DNA of 24,520 bases from an uncultured Clostridium sp. (GTDB lineage Bacteria; Bacillota; Clostridia; TANB77; CAG-508). The notes under the pieces are model-generated. The model did not search any database. It was given only the letters and a program-made list of their open reading frames with translations, and was not told where the DNA came from. Positions 7,230 through 16,266 of the stretch are shown here, piece by piece (position 1 is the stretch's first letter; each line of letters opens with the position of its first letter). The stretch covers positions 1 to 24,520 of the forward strand of contig USBY01000023.1 in NCBI GenBank assembly GCA_900553015.1, read 5' to 3'. Made by a program: the position numbers and the translations under genes.

Positions 7230-8144
7230 TTACATATCGTCTTCTACTAATATATCATTTTTTGCTAAATTTTCAAGTTCTTCTAATTCTTTTTCATTTT
7301 CTTTTTCTTCTGGGTCAATTTCCTCTGTTTCGCTTGCTTTAATTAGCTTTACATCCTCTGCCTTATATTTTTTATAATGATATCCATCATCATCTTCAAA
7401 TTTTACTCTTACATTTTCCTTAAGGATTTCTACACTATCTACAGTTCCTTCTCCGTCAGCTGTTTCTACAATAGAACCTACTTTTGGTAGTCTTCCTAAT
7501 TTTTCTTCGTATGCCTCTTGCTCATATTTTAAACAACACATTAATCTACCACATACTCCAGATATTTTAGATGGATTTAGTGACATGTTTTGTTCTTTAG
7601 CCATTTTTATAGAAACTGCATCAAAGTTATTTAGAAAACTACAGCAACAAAGCTCTCTACCACAAACTCCATTGCCACCCATTCTTCTAACTTCGTCTCT
7701 TACACCAATTTGTCTAAGTTCTATTCTTGTTTTAAATATTGCAGCTAGATCTTTTACTAATTCTCTAAAGTCAATTCTACCATCTGCTGTAAAATAAAAT
7801 AATATTTTTGATCTATCAAATTTATATTCTACATCTATAAGCTTCATTGGTAATTTATGTTTTGCAATCTTATCTAAGGCAATCTTAAAAGCTTCTTTTT
7901 CCTTTTGTTTGTTCTCTTCATTTTGTCTTATATCTTTCTTTGTAGCAACTCTTAATACTTTTCTTAAAGGTTCTACAATCTTTTCATCAGGCATTAATTT
8001 ATTAGCCATAGCTATTTTAGCAAATTCTTCACCATTTGCAGTATCAGCTATAACTGTATCCTGTAAATTTAACTTTAAGCCTGCTGGATCAAAAAAATAT
8101 ATTTTACCTGGCTTTTTAAATTTAATACCTACTACTTCTTTCAC
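7230..8144 (-). CDS. ricT: PSP1-domain protein RicT (YaaT family)
   Basis: A 304-aa cytoplasmic protein of the PSP1/YaaT family. In Bacillus subtilis RicT joins RicA and RicF in an Fe-S-containing complex that promotes RNase Y-dependent mRNA maturation and affects sporulation and biofilm formation. The PSP1 core is visible from about residue 60, with GVRDEVRRMGGNGVCGRELC. It is followed by the cysteine-rich CCCSFLNNF, and by SGVCGRLMCCLKYEQEAY around residues 190-215. The C-terminal part is a small beta domain and an acidic tail of Glu/Asp. The start overlaps the end of holB by 23 bases, the same neighbour order as in B. subtilis, so the two are co-transcribed. Confidence 0.93.
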   Translation of the reverse strand: MKEVVGIKFKKPGKIYFFDPAGLKLNLQDTVIADTANGEEFAKIAMANKLMPDEKIVEPLRKVLRVATKKDIRQNEENKQKEKEAFKIALDKIAKHKLPMKLIDVEYKFDRSKILFYFTADGRIDFRELVKDLAAIFKTRIELRQIGVRDEVRRMGGNGVCGRELCCCSFLNNFDAVSIKMAKEQNMSLNPSKISGVCGRLMCCLKYEQEAYEEKLGRLPKVGSIVETADGEGTVDSVEILKENVRVKFEDDDGYHYKKYKAEDVKLIKASETEEIDPEEKENEKELEELENLAKNDILVEDDM

Positions 8145-9048
8145 TATTAATCTCCTTCCACATATTCATTAGTAGATAGTCTATAGACATATCATAATTA
8201 CTATTTGCTCTTAATCTTTTTTTAACTTCTTCTACTGTAAAAATACAATTTGCAAATTTAAACGAATTGTTTGAATTTGATCTAATTTTGATATCTAATA
8301 AAATATTTATATAATCTAAAATATTATAAATATCATCTTTATTTTCATATATTATACTTGCTGAATTTATAAAGTTAACTAAATTCTCTTTATCTATTAT
8401 ATCAAATAATTTAGTTATTTGCTCGTATTCTGACGATTTTTCTTTAATTAATAGTGCTTTTTTTATACTTCCACCTACAGCATCTAAAAAAGAGTCATTT
8501 ATATCTTTCATTTCGAACTGTTCTGTTAGCACTTTTTTTACACTGTTTTTATCTAAATTATTAAAATATAATTTCATACATCTAGATTTTATAGTATTTA
8601 AAACTTTATTTTCATTTGATGTTATAAGAATTATAACAATATACTCTGGTGGCTCTTCTAATGTTTTTAATAAACAGTTTTGTGCCTCTTGCGTCATAAG
8701 TTCTGCATCATTAATTAAATATACTTTATAGTCCGAATTTATTGGCTTTTCTGCAATTTTAACTTGCATATTTCTTATTTGCTCTATTTTTATTGCGCTT
8801 CCTTCTTCGTTTATCAAATTAAAATTTGCATTATTATTTGTATTAAACTCTACACATGATTTACAAATATTGCATGGTCTATTATTTTCTGAAGTACACA
8901 AAATTGCTTTTGCAAATTCTTTTGCAAGCATCTTTTTTCCTATCCCTTCTTCACCTATAAATAAATAACTATGCAATATATTTTTTGTATTTATGTTATT
9001 TGATAATATATTTTTTATATTTTCATGACCTGCAATATTTTCAAACAA
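8122..9048 (-). CDS. holB: DNA polymerase III delta' subunit
   Basis: A clamp-loader subunit that helps place the beta sliding clamp on DNA. The 308-aa protein starts MFENIAGHENIKNIL, a typical delta' opening. It has the AAA+ P-loop GEEGIGKK at about 32-39, a four-cysteine zinc module (Cys51 region, then CNICKSC), and QNCLLKTLEEPPE. The latter is the family's highly conserved sensor region. ILITSNENKVLNTIKSRC follows, which includes the SRC motif. The second half is poorly conserved, as usual. The start is 11 bases after the lepB stop, and the end overlaps ricT. The ATG is preceded by AGGAGG-like sequence. Confidence 0.93.
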   Translation of the reverse strand: MFENIAGHENIKNILSNNINTKNILHSYLFIGEEGIGKKMLAKEFAKAILCTSENNRPCNICKSCVEFNTNNNANFNLINEEGSAIKIEQIRNMQVKIAEKPINSDYKVYLINDAELMTQEAQNCLLKTLEEPPEYIVIILITSNENKVLNTIKSRCMKLYFNNLDKNSVKKVLTEQFEMKDINDSFLDAVGGSIKKALLIKEKSSEYEQITKLFDIIDKENLVNFINSASIIYENKDDIYNILDYINILLDIKIRSNSNNSFKFANCIFTVEEVKKRLRANSNYDMSIDYLLMNMWKEINSERSSRY

Positions 9049-9059
9049 GTCTATTCCTC

Positions 9060-9737
9060 CTACTCTTCTACTTTTCCAAATTCATTAAGTGGCCAAAATC
9101 TTATTAAGACTTTTCCTTCTATTCTTTCTAGTGGAATACATCCAAAAGCTCTACAGTCTACACTTGAGTTTCTATTATCTCCCATTGCAAATACAGTATT
9201 TTCTGGAACTATAATATCAGAAAACATTCCCTCTGCATCATCAGTTATAATTCCTGACTGTAAATAATCTTCTTTTAATTCTTCTTCATTTATATATACT
9301 TTACCATTTTTTATTTGTACATGGTCACCTGGCAATCCTATAACTCTTTTAATATAACTTGTCTTTCCAATTTCTAATACATTGTAGCTAAAACTTTCAA
9401 AAATATTTCTTTCTTCATCTTCATAAATTGCTACAGGATTAGAAATATCTGTATCTTCTTCTGTTCTGTACGTAACAGTTGGAGCTTCAAACGTAATTAT
9501 ATCTCCTCTTTTTGGCATTTGTTTAAAAGTTCTTCCTAGTCTATTTAAAATTAATCTTTGGTTTTCTTCTAATGTAGGATACATTGATTCCTGTTTTACA
9601 ACTGTTGGAGTTAAAATAAAATATTTTATTAATAAAGCTAATATAATTGCAATTACTATACAAATAATCCAGCCACCAATTTCTTTAATTATCTTTTTGT
9701 TCCTGGATATTTGGTTGTCTTCTAGCTTCTCCTTCAT
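9060..9737 (-). CDS. lepB: Signal peptidase I
   Basis: The membrane-bound serine protease that removes signal peptides from secreted proteins. The 225-aa protein has one N-terminal membrane segment (about 22-43). It is followed by the catalytic serine, Ser51 in KQESMYPTL, and the general base lysine, Lys130 in YIKRVIGLPGD. Box E, GDNRNSSVDCRAFG, lies near residue 190, and RFWP near the C-terminus matches the family. The start lies inside the end of walK, with a 53-base overlap in a different frame. The ribosome binding site AAAGGAGGAAG sits within walK and strongly supports this start. An insertion of about 25 residues after TFEAPTVTY is longer than in the shortest Firmicute enzymes. Placement beside walRK suggests shared control with envelope genes. 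Confidence 0.94.
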   Translation of the reverse strand: MKEKLEDNQISRNKKIIKEIGGWIICIVIAIILALLIKYFILTPTVVKQESMYPTLEENQRLILNRLGRTFKQMPKRGDIITFEAPTVTYRTEEDTDISNPVAIYEDEERNIFESFSYNVLEIGKTSYIKRVIGLPGDHVQIKNGKVYINEEELKEDYLQSGIITDDAEGMFSDIIVPENTVFAMGDNRNSSVDCRAFGCIPLERIEGKVLIRFWPLNEFGKVEE

Positions 9738-11187
9738 TTAAGTTTTCTTCCTCCTTTAGGATAAATTTGTTATTTGTCTTTGTAGGTATTCTTATTACAA
9801 CTTCTGTTCCTTCATTAAGTTTACTCTTTATATCTATTGTTCCATTATTTCTATCTAATATTTCTTTTGCTATAGAAAGTCCTAAACCAGTTCCACCCAT
9901 TTCTCTTGTTCTGGCTTTATCTACTCTATAAAATCTTTCGAAAATTCTTTCCAAATCTTCTTCTGGAATACCTATTCCTGTATCTATAAATTTTATGTAT
10001 GCATCATTATATACAAATCCTACATAAATGTTAATTGTTCCATTTTCATTTGTATATTTAATACTATTTGATAGTATATTTATTATTACTCTTTCTATTC
10101 CGTCCTTTTCTGCATATACAGGTGGTACATTTGCAGTAACTAAACAATGTACTTTTAAATGTTTCTTATCTATTTCTATTTGAAGTTTCTCTTGGCACTT
10201 CTTAGCAAGTTCACCTAAATCAAACTCTTCTTTTACTATATTTGTCTTATTGCTATCAAATCTAGAAAGAGATAATAAATCTGTTACTAATTTTGACATT
10301 CTTTTCGCTTCTGAAGATATTACACCTAAAAATTTAGTCTCTATTGCTTTATCATGGTCTGTCTCTAGCAAAGTATCTGCATATCCCATTATTGATGTTA
10401 TTGGCGTTTTTAATTCATGTGATACATCTGCTACAAATTCTTTTCTCATATTATCTAGTTTTACATGCTCTGTTATATCTTGTATAAGAACCATAACTCC
10501 TGCTGGTCTATCTTTTTCATCTTTTAATATTTCAAATGCTAAGTTTAAATATCTATCTTTTACTTTTACTTTTTGCTCTGATGATGTCCAATCTTCTAGG
10601 TAGATTATTTTTTCCATGTTAATGTCTATATTTACATTCTTAAAAATAGTTTCAAAATCTGTATCTTCTTCCATTATGGATAATGATCTTGTTGCAGCTG
10701 GATTTATTAAAATAACCTTTCCTTCCATGTTAAAAGCAATTATACCATCACTCATATGTAAAAGAATTGTTTCCATTTGCTTTTTTTGTGTAGAAATCTC
10801 TGATAAATTAGTTTGCAATTTTGTTGTCATTTCCTCAAAAGTATCTGCCAAATTGTCTATCTCATTCTTATTTTTTACATGAGCATTTTTTTCCTTTGAT
10901 GTCAACTTTTCTGCATTCTTTATTAATTTATCGATTGGCTTTACGACTGTTTTTGAAAGGAAAATTCCTACAATAATGCTAATTACTCCTAATAATACTA
11001 AAGAAATCATTGATACAGTTTTAATATTATTAATTTCTTCTATTATTACATCTGTAATTTGAGCTGTGTTTAAAGCTGTATTTATCGCTTCTAATGAGTT
11101 AGTAAAAAATAATCCTAATCCTATAATTATAAACATTCCTAATATAAAAAATATTAATACTATTTTTAATTGTATATTCTTTATCAT
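9685..11187 (-). CDS. walK: WalK/PhoR-like sensor histidine kinase
   Basis: A 500-aa membrane kinase, partner of the adjacent response regulator. Domain order: membrane segment about 8-28, a short outside loop of about 30 residues, membrane segment about 58-77, and a HAMP linker to about 130. A PAS domain follows at about 135-240 (GIIAFNMEGKVILINPAA). Next comes HisKA with the phosphorylated His257 in FVADVSHELKTPITS. The ATP-binding domain shows N-box NILSNSIKYT, G1 DTGIGIP and G2 GGTGLGLSIAKE. The external loop is much shorter than the PAS-like sensor of Bacillus WalK, so the input signal may differ; PhoR is the other possible name. The start follows AAGGAG. The end overlaps lepB by 53 bases. 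No YycH or YycI genes follow. Confidence 0.9.
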   Translation of the reverse strand: MIKNIQLKIVLIFFILGMFIIIGLGLFFTNSLEAINTALNTAQITDVIIEEINNIKTVSMISLVLLGVISIIVGIFLSKTVVKPIDKLIKNAEKLTSKEKNAHVKNKNEIDNLADTFEEMTTKLQTNLSEISTQKKQMETILLHMSDGIIAFNMEGKVILINPAATRSLSIMEEDTDFETIFKNVNIDINMEKIIYLEDWTSSEQKVKVKDRYLNLAFEILKDEKDRPAGVMVLIQDITEHVKLDNMRKEFVADVSHELKTPITSIMGYADTLLETDHDKAIETKFLGVISSEAKRMSKLVTDLLSLSRFDSNKTNIVKEEFDLGELAKKCQEKLQIEIDKKHLKVHCLVTANVPPVYAEKDGIERVIINILSNSIKYTNENGTINIYVGFVYNDAYIKFIDTGIGIPEEDLERIFERFYRVDKARTREMGGTGLGLSIAKEILDRNNGTIDIKSKLNEGTEVVIRIPTKTNNKFILKEEENLNEGEARRQPNIQEQKDN

Positions 11188-11375
11188 TTATTACTCCTTG
11201 CTACACTACTTTTAAGTGATTCATTATACTAATAAAATCGCCAGTTAAAATAGACTACATATCTGTATTTCGACCGACGATTTTTACTCATTTGCATTGT
11301 GACTTTTTTCCACAATTTATTGGATTTACTCCAATTATAACCTACTAAATATTTTAATAGTAGCTTTATTTATAT

Positions 11376-12104
11376 TTATTTATCACCTGTAGCTATATAA
11401 TAACCTACTCCTCTTTTAGTTATTAATATTTTCGGATTTGATGTATCCTCTTCTATCTTTTCTCTTATTCTTCTTACAGTAACATCTACAGTTCTAATAT
11501 CACCATAATATTCATAACCCCATACTTTTTCTAGTAGAGTTTCTCTTGTTACAACTTGACCTAATTGATTTGCTAAATATTTTAAAACTTCAAATTCTCT
11601 TAATGTTAAATCTATAACTTTATTTTTTACTCTTGTTTCGAATTTATCAACATCTAATTGTAAATCTCCTACAATTATTTTATTAGTATTTGCTTCTGTT
11701 TTTCCGTCTTCGTAGCTTCCTTTACCTTTTCTTAAGTTAGCTTTTATTCTTGCCATCAACTCTCTTATACTAAAAGGTTTTGTTATATAATCATCTGCTC
11801 CTAATTCTAATCCTAATATTTTATCTATTTCTTCACCCTTTGCACTAAGCATTATAATTGGAACATTTAAAGTATGTCTTATTCTTTTGCAAACAGATAA
11901 TCCGTCCATTTTAGGAATCATAATATCTAATAATATTAAGTCAGGTGTATTATTTAAAGCTATATCTACTGCTTTTTCCCCATCTGTTGCCTCTAGGGTA
12001 TTATATCCCTCTTTTTCCAAATTATATACTAGCATATCAATTATTGGTTGTTCATCATCCACAATTAATATCGTTTTTTTATCAGTACTTGTTTCGCCTT
12101 CCAC
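11376..12104 (-). CDS. walR: OmpR-family response regulator (WalR/PhoP-like)
   Basis: A two-domain response regulator, 242 aa from the chosen start. The receiver has the acidic pocket VDDEQ at about 15-19, the phospho-acceptor Asp60 in LILLDIMIPKMDG, and Lys in ITKPFSIREL. The C-terminal winged-helix DNA-binding domain contains LTLREFEVLKYLA and GDIRTVDVTVRRIREKIE, with GVGYYI at the end. I use the GTG at 12102-12104, because AAAGGTGG lies 7 bases before it. The ATG 30 bases upstream has no ribosome binding site. A gap of 188 bases separates it from walK. No hairpin with a T tract is evident there, so they are probably co-transcribed. WalR versus PhoP cannot be settled from motifs alone. Confidence 0.9.
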   Translation of the reverse strand: MEGETSTDKKTILIVDDEQPIIDMLVYNLEKEGYNTLEATDGEKAVDIALNNTPDLILLDIMIPKMDGLSVCKRIRHTLNVPIIMLSAKGEEIDKILGLELGADDYITKPFSIRELMARIKANLRKGKGSYEDGKTEANTNKIIVGDLQLDVDKFETRVKNKVIDLTLREFEVLKYLANQLGQVVTRETLLEKVWGYEYYGDIRTVDVTVRRIREKIEEDTSNPKILITKRGVGYYIATGDK

Positions 12105-12140
12105 AAATGTTCCACCTTTCTTATAAAATTCCATACATAA

Positions 12141-12169
12141 TTTATATCACAATCTTAAAATTTGTACAA
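12141..12169 (-). promoter_or_regulatory. Possible extended -10 promoter of walR
   Basis: On the minus strand TATAAA is preceded by TGA (extended -10). It lies 17 bases after TTGTAC, which is a poor -35 box. The position is about 35 bases upstream of the walR start and inside the gap after the ROK kinase gene. Confidence 0.45.
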
Positions 12170-12188
12170 GTATTTAAGTAATTTTTTT

Positions 12189-13100
12189 CTACAATAAGCT
12201 TGCGGCTCCAATAATTCCGGCATCATTACCTAAACTAGCAAGAACTATACTTATTTCTTTTCTTGAATTAAATAATAGGCCTTTTTCTTGAATTGCCTTT
12301 TTTAACCTTGGAATAATTAGATCCCCAATATAAACAAAACTTCCACCAATACATATAATTTCTGGTTCAAATATATTTATTAAATTTGCTATTCCTATTG
12401 CCAAATATTGTATATATTCTTCTATAAGTGGCTTTATTCTTAAATCATCTATATGTTTTCTGATTTCATTTACAACATTGGCTCCTGTCTCGTTTTCATT
12501 TAATTCTAAGGTTTCTGATATTTCTCTTTTTAACACTTTCATAGAGCAATATGTTTCGAAACAGCCCTTACTTCCGCATTTACATTCTCTACCATCTTTT
12601 TGTATTATCATATGACCAAATTCCATTCCAGATTTATATCTAGGTTCTACTAATTTATTATTTATGAACGCTGCTCCACCTATTCCTGTTCCTAAACATA
12701 AATATATATTATCCTGTGCTGATTTTGTACTTCCATACATACTTTCTGCAATACCAGCACATTTAGCATCATTTTTTATTTTTACCTCTAATCCAAATTC
12801 TTTATTTAAAATTTTTGCTATATCTAGTTTTTCTACACCTAAATTTACAACATTATATATACAATTATTTTCTATAGTTCCTGGTGATGCAATCCCTATA
12901 TATCCAAGTTCTTTAGTTTCTATGTCTTGCTCTTTTAAAATCACTTTAATAAAATTTGTAATTGTATTTATAATCATTTTCTCTATGTTTTTCTTGTCTT
13001 TTTCTGTAATATCTACTTCTTTTTTATTTATTATTTTACCACTTGAACCTACAAGACCTACTCCTATATGACTTCCACCTATATCTATTCCTATATTCAT
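12189..13100 (-). CDS. ROK-family sugar kinase (probable glucokinase)
   Basis: A 303-aa cytoplasmic kinase or regulator of the ROK family. The ATP-binding phosphate motif MNIGIDIGGSHIGVGLVG opens the protein. LCLGTGIGGAAFINN is the second nucleotide-binding loop. The ROK zinc signature follows as FGHMIIQKDGRECKCGSKGC, with the histidine and the CxCGxxGC cysteines intact. There is no N-terminal DNA-binding domain, so it is a kinase rather than a XylR/NagC repressor. Glucose is the usual substrate of Firmicute ROK kinases of this size, but N-acetylated sugars are possible, so no symbol is given. It lies downstream of the pilin and membrane-protein genes on the same strand and upstream of walR. 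Confidence 0.88.
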   Translation of the reverse strand: MNIGIDIGGSHIGVGLVGSSGKIINKKEVDITEKDKKNIEKMIINTITNFIKVILKEQDIETKELGYIGIASPGTIENNCIYNVVNLGVEKLDIAKILNKEFGLEVKIKNDAKCAGIAESMYGSTKSAQDNIYLCLGTGIGGAAFINNKLVEPRYKSGMEFGHMIIQKDGRECKCGSKGCFETYCSMKVLKREISETLELNENETGANVVNEIRKHIDDLRIKPLIEEYIQYLAIGIANLINIFEPEIICIGGSFVYIGDLIIPRLKKAIQEKGLLFNSRKEISIVLASLGNDAGIIGAASLL

Positions 13101-13130
13101 ACTTCCACTCTCCCTATGCTTTTAGTACTT

Positions 13131-13622
13131 TTATACAATTATACTATATATTAAAACTAGTATATCTGCTAAACATAAATAAAAACCTATTGGTAATTTT
13201 GCAAGTTCTTTAGCATTCTGCTTTTTAATTACTCTTCTTTTTCGTATTGTAGAAATTTTTCCAATTAAAATATATAATCCAATAACTAATAACGTATATA
13301 TAACTGTTACTGCAAAAATATATTTATCTGTAAATATTGCCATATACATGCAAAGCATTAAAATTTGCAATACATATAATGACTCACCTTTTTTTCTTAT
13401 AATAATCGTATCTATTATTAATAATATTACAAATATGACTAAATAAATTAAATACTCAATTAAATGATATTTATTATTAACATATAAATAAATTATTTGT
13501 ATTGCTTCTACAATAAAACCTACAAGTAAAATCCTTTTAGAAATTTTATGCTCTTTTTTATCTATAATTGCAATACCTATTAAAACTAATAAATATATTA
13601 TACTAAATATAAAATTAATCAT
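13131..13622 (-). CDS. Polytopic membrane protein, degenerate A24 prepilin peptidase-like
   Basis: A 163-aa protein with about five or six hydrophobic segments. It resembles the catalytic half of A24 prepilin peptidases. AIIDKKEHKISKRILL near residue 20 matches the first active-site motif, in which Asp is followed by a polar loop with Ile and Asn or Arg. Residues 77-80 are KKGE, where the second motif GxGD would be, so a glutamate replaces the catalytic aspartate. The C-terminal LPIGFYLCLADI resembles the conserved FxPF helix. The gene directly follows a pilin-like gene, which supports a processing role. Activity is uncertain. The start is supported by TTAGGAG. It could also be an unrelated membrane protein. 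Confidence 0.6.
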   Translation of the reverse strand: MINFIFSIIYLLVLIGIAIIDKKEHKISKRILLVGFIVEAIQIIYLYVNNKYHLIEYLIYLVIFVILLIIDTIIIRKKGESLYVLQILMLCMYMAIFTDKYIFAVTVIYTLLVIGLYILIGKISTIRKRRVIKKQNAKELAKLPIGFYLCLADILVLIYSIIV

Positions 13623-13643
13623 TTTTTTCTCCTAACATTTTTT

Positions 13644-13669
13644 TAGGCATATACTAATGTATATGCCTA
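13644..13669. other. Perfect 11-bp hairpin between pilin and membrane-protein genes
   Basis: TAGGCATATAC (13644-13654) and GTATATGCCTA (13659-13669) pair perfectly around a 4-base loop. On the minus strand it is followed by an A run, not a T run, so it is not a classic terminator there. It lies in the leader of the 13131-13622 gene and could be a processing or stability element. Confidence 0.6.
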
Positions 13670-13727
13670 TTCTATCATATAAATATTTAATTTACAATTT
13701 TAAGTTATAGCCTAAATCACTATATTT

Positions 13728-14144
13728 TTAGTTTACATCTTTTACTTTCAAGTTTTGTGTATCTATTGTAACTACATATTTATCTCCATTGTTTGTAACA
13801 TATTCTACAGAGCTTCCATCTGCTCCTTCTTTAAAGTTTGAAGCTTTATCTATTGCTTTTACAACTGCATCTATAACATCTGGATTTGTATTTGTTTGTA
13901 CTAATCCATTAACATTCATTTCAGATTGTTCTTGTTCTTTTTCTACTACTTTTAATGCCATTGTTACAATATCTTTAGCATATGCTTTATCTCTTTCTGC
14001 CTCTAATGCATTATCTTTTCCTGTTAATCCATCTTGACCAAATACTAAGTATACTATAACTCCTGCTAAACATAGTAATACAATTATTGTTATTATTAAA
14101 ACTACTAATGTTATTCCCTTTTCTTCTCTTACCTTATTTAACAT
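13728..14144 (-). CDS. Type IV pilin-like protein with class III signal peptide
   Basis: A 138-aa prepilin-like protein. The basic leader MLNKVREEKG ends in glycine at the expected cleavage site. The mature protein then starts ITLVVLIITIIVLLCLAGV, a single hydrophobic helix. The glutamate usual at position 5 of type IV pilins is replaced by valine, a pattern I associate with abundant pseudopilin-like proteins of Clostridia. The remaining part is a helical spine (KDNALEAERDKAYAKDIV) and a short beta-rich C-terminus. I use the ATG at 14142-14144, which follows GAAGGGAG. The ATG-less extension upstream has no ribosome binding site. A promoter lies at 14210-14237. No assembly ATPase is in the window, so the filament or secretion system it serves is unknown. 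Confidence 0.8.
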   Translation of the reverse strand: MLNKVREEKGITLVVLIITIIVLLCLAGVIVYLVFGQDGLTGKDNALEAERDKAYAKDIVTMALKVVEKEQEQSEMNVNGLVQTNTNPDVIDAVVKAIDKASNFKEGADGSSVEYVTNNGDKYVVTIDTQNLKVKDVN

Positions 14145-14209
14145 ATAAACGTCTCCCTTCTTTTGTATATATATTGCGCGTAACACTTTTGCAGTTTTCT
14201 TCTAACAAT

Positions 14210-14237
14210 ATTTTATCTGTTTATATAAAAAAGTCAA
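14210..14237 (-). promoter_or_regulatory. Promoter of the pilin-like gene
   Basis: On the minus strand TTGACT and TAAAAT are separated by 16 bases. They lie about 65 bases upstream of the pilin start, in the gap after the DUF2207 gene. Confidence 0.6.
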
Positions 14238-14287
14238 GGTATTTAATTTAAACATAATAATAATGTAATATTTACGTAATATTATAT

Positions 14288-16255
14288 CTACCTTACGCCT
14301 CCAGCGCCTCCTCCGGCACCTTTTCCTCCACCTTTAGAGAAGCCTCCTCCTAATCCTAAACCAGATACTAAGTTAAATGAACTTGCTGCTGCCAAATCGA
14401 TTGATGAATTTAGATATAATTCTGATAATAATTGTGAAAAGTCTATATTTATATTAAGAACTAAATTCTCTACTATTCTTAAATCTTGCCTTATTTCGTA
14501 TATGCTAACTGAATCATCATTTTCATTATCATCTTCATTTGGTTTAATTTCTGTTTTTATTTCTTCTATTACTTTATCAGAAATTCCAAATGCAGTTGCA
14601 TAAACTAGAAATTGTTCCCATAATCCTAAATCTCTTGTTCTCTTTTCATTTAACAAAGAATAATCTTCTAAATATTTTTTTAGTCCTTGCCATTTTTGGC
14701 TTTCTTCCAATCCTTTTTCACTTAAATAATATGTAACTCTTCGTATTCTAAATAGTAATACTAAAGAGATAACTGGTAATATAGCAATAATCATAAATAA
14801 TAAGTTTAGGAAAAACCATGTAAGTCCAATTACAAGTATAATAATTCCTAGATTAACACTAATATCCCATGAATACTCACCATGAATTCTTTTTCTCTTT
14901 TCACTATTTACCTTTCTTACATTACCATTTAAAGTTTCGATAACTTCTATTTTGCTGTATACATTACTTGCTAGTTCTACAAATTCACTTTTGTTTGCCT
15001 CGTTGTAATTTATATGTCCATTTATATCTTGTATTGGCAATATACCATCATCATTGGTAAGACTAATAATATAATCTAATATCATATTTTCATCTTTTGA
15101 TAATTCTTTTATTTCTGTTTGTACATATTTTTGTTTTCCTTTATATTTTTGGGTATTATCCGATAATTCTATATAAGAAATCATCTTATCTTTTACAAGC
15201 TTTTCTTTTATATCAATATAACCTTTATATTTTAAGTCTAAGATTGTTGCTGCAAAAATTTTATTAAAATCACCATGTTCAACTTGAAAACTAGAATTTA
15301 ATAAAAATGCTGCTCTTCCTGGTGAAGAATTTTCGTTTGGAATCTCTCTAAAGTACTCATATCTTGTATTATATAATTTTATCTGTTTTAATTTTTGTGT
15401 CAATTTTTTTATTTTTTTAACTTCATATATAATTATATATATGTATAATGCAAGTATTCCAATTAAAAGTATTGTATTTAAAATTCTATATTTGTTCGAA
15501 TCATTTGCTAAACTCTTTTCTTCATTTATTATTGTGTCTTTCATTGCTACATTCTGATATCTATTTTCATTTTGCACAATATTTGGTGGCAATAATAACC
15601 TTACTTCTAAAAATTGATTTGCACTATAACGTGAAATATTAAATGTTACTGTATTTTTATCTTTTATTCTAATTGATCCAGTCATGCTATTTATATGACC
15701 CCATGCTTTTATTTGTGACTTATGATCTATATTACCTTGAATTGATATTGTTCCAGTAATTTTTTTGGCTGGTATAGAAAAGTCCTCTCCAAGGAACTGC
15801 CAATATAATTCTGAACAATCATTATATTTCGTTATAATATTTTTTACATTATATGCTAATCTATATTTTTTACGTACTTTTTTACCTGCTGTTCCTGTTC
15901 CCCAAGATACTACTGTTTTGGTACTATCTTCGGTTACTTTATAACAGCCACTTTGAAATTCATTTCCTACTTTAAGAGGTACTTGGGCTCCATCAATTAT
16001 TTCATATACTTGTAAGCCTCCTACACCAAAATATTTTGACATATCTTTTTTAAAGCTTTTATATATATTGCTTGCATCGTCTAGAGTTATATCCCAATCC
16101 TCTACAACAGTCATATCTCCATGTTCTGTTAATTTGGCGTTAAATTCCAAATTATTTAATATTGCACTCGCTGCAAATGTTTCTTTTGGGCATATTATAT
16201 ATAATAATATTATTGCGCCTAAAATTATAAATATTTTTAATAACTTTTTTCTCAT
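14288..16255 (-). CDS. DUF2207-family membrane protein
   Basis: A 655-aa predicted membrane protein. An N-terminal signal or anchor (residues about 1-28, ending near ETFA) precedes an extracellular beta-rich domain that contains GDMTVVEDWDI, typical of DUF2207 openings. A membrane segment lies near residues 260-280 (ILNTILLIGILALYIYIII), followed by a cytoplasmic part. A second hydrophobic pair lies near 465-505. The C-terminus is a glycine-rich tail with several GGG runs, a hallmark of this family. The function of DUF2207 proteins is not established; an envelope role is inferred. The start is 11 bases after the rsmB stop, with AAGGGG as ribosome binding site, so they form an operon. A promoter for the next gene follows its end. 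Confidence 0.85.
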   Translation of the reverse strand: MRKKLLKIFIILGAIILLYIICPKETFAASAILNNLEFNAKLTEHGDMTVVEDWDITLDDASNIYKSFKKDMSKYFGVGGLQVYEIIDGAQVPLKVGNEFQSGCYKVTEDSTKTVVSWGTGTAGKKVRKKYRLAYNVKNIITKYNDCSELYWQFLGEDFSIPAKKITGTISIQGNIDHKSQIKAWGHINSMTGSIRIKDKNTVTFNISRYSANQFLEVRLLLPPNIVQNENRYQNVAMKDTIINEEKSLANDSNKYRILNTILLIGILALYIYIIIYEVKKIKKLTQKLKQIKLYNTRYEYFREIPNENSSPGRAAFLLNSSFQVEHGDFNKIFAATILDLKYKGYIDIKEKLVKDKMISYIELSDNTQKYKGKQKYVQTEIKELSKDENMILDYIISLTNDDGILPIQDINGHINYNEANKSEFVELASNVYSKIEVIETLNGNVRKVNSEKRKRIHGEYSWDISVNLGIIILVIGLTWFFLNLLFMIIAILPVISLVLLFRIRRVTYYLSEKGLEESQKWQGLKKYLEDYSLLNEKRTRDLGLWEQFLVYATAFGISDKVIEEIKTEIKPNEDDNENDDSVSIYEIRQDLRIVENLVLNINIDFSQLLSELYLNSSIDLAAASSFNLVSGLGLGGGFSKGGGKGAGGGAGGVR

Positions 16256-16266
16256 TTTATTTCCCC

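Noticed and set aside
11188..11375. Gap between walR and walK examined for a small gene or regulatory RNA
   Set aside because: No open frame with a ribosome binding site, no strong hairpin and no convincing promoter was found.
13644..13669. Hairpin after the pilin gene as a Rho-independent terminator
   Set aside because: On the transcribed strand the stem is followed by A residues, not T. It is kept only as an unexplained hairpin.
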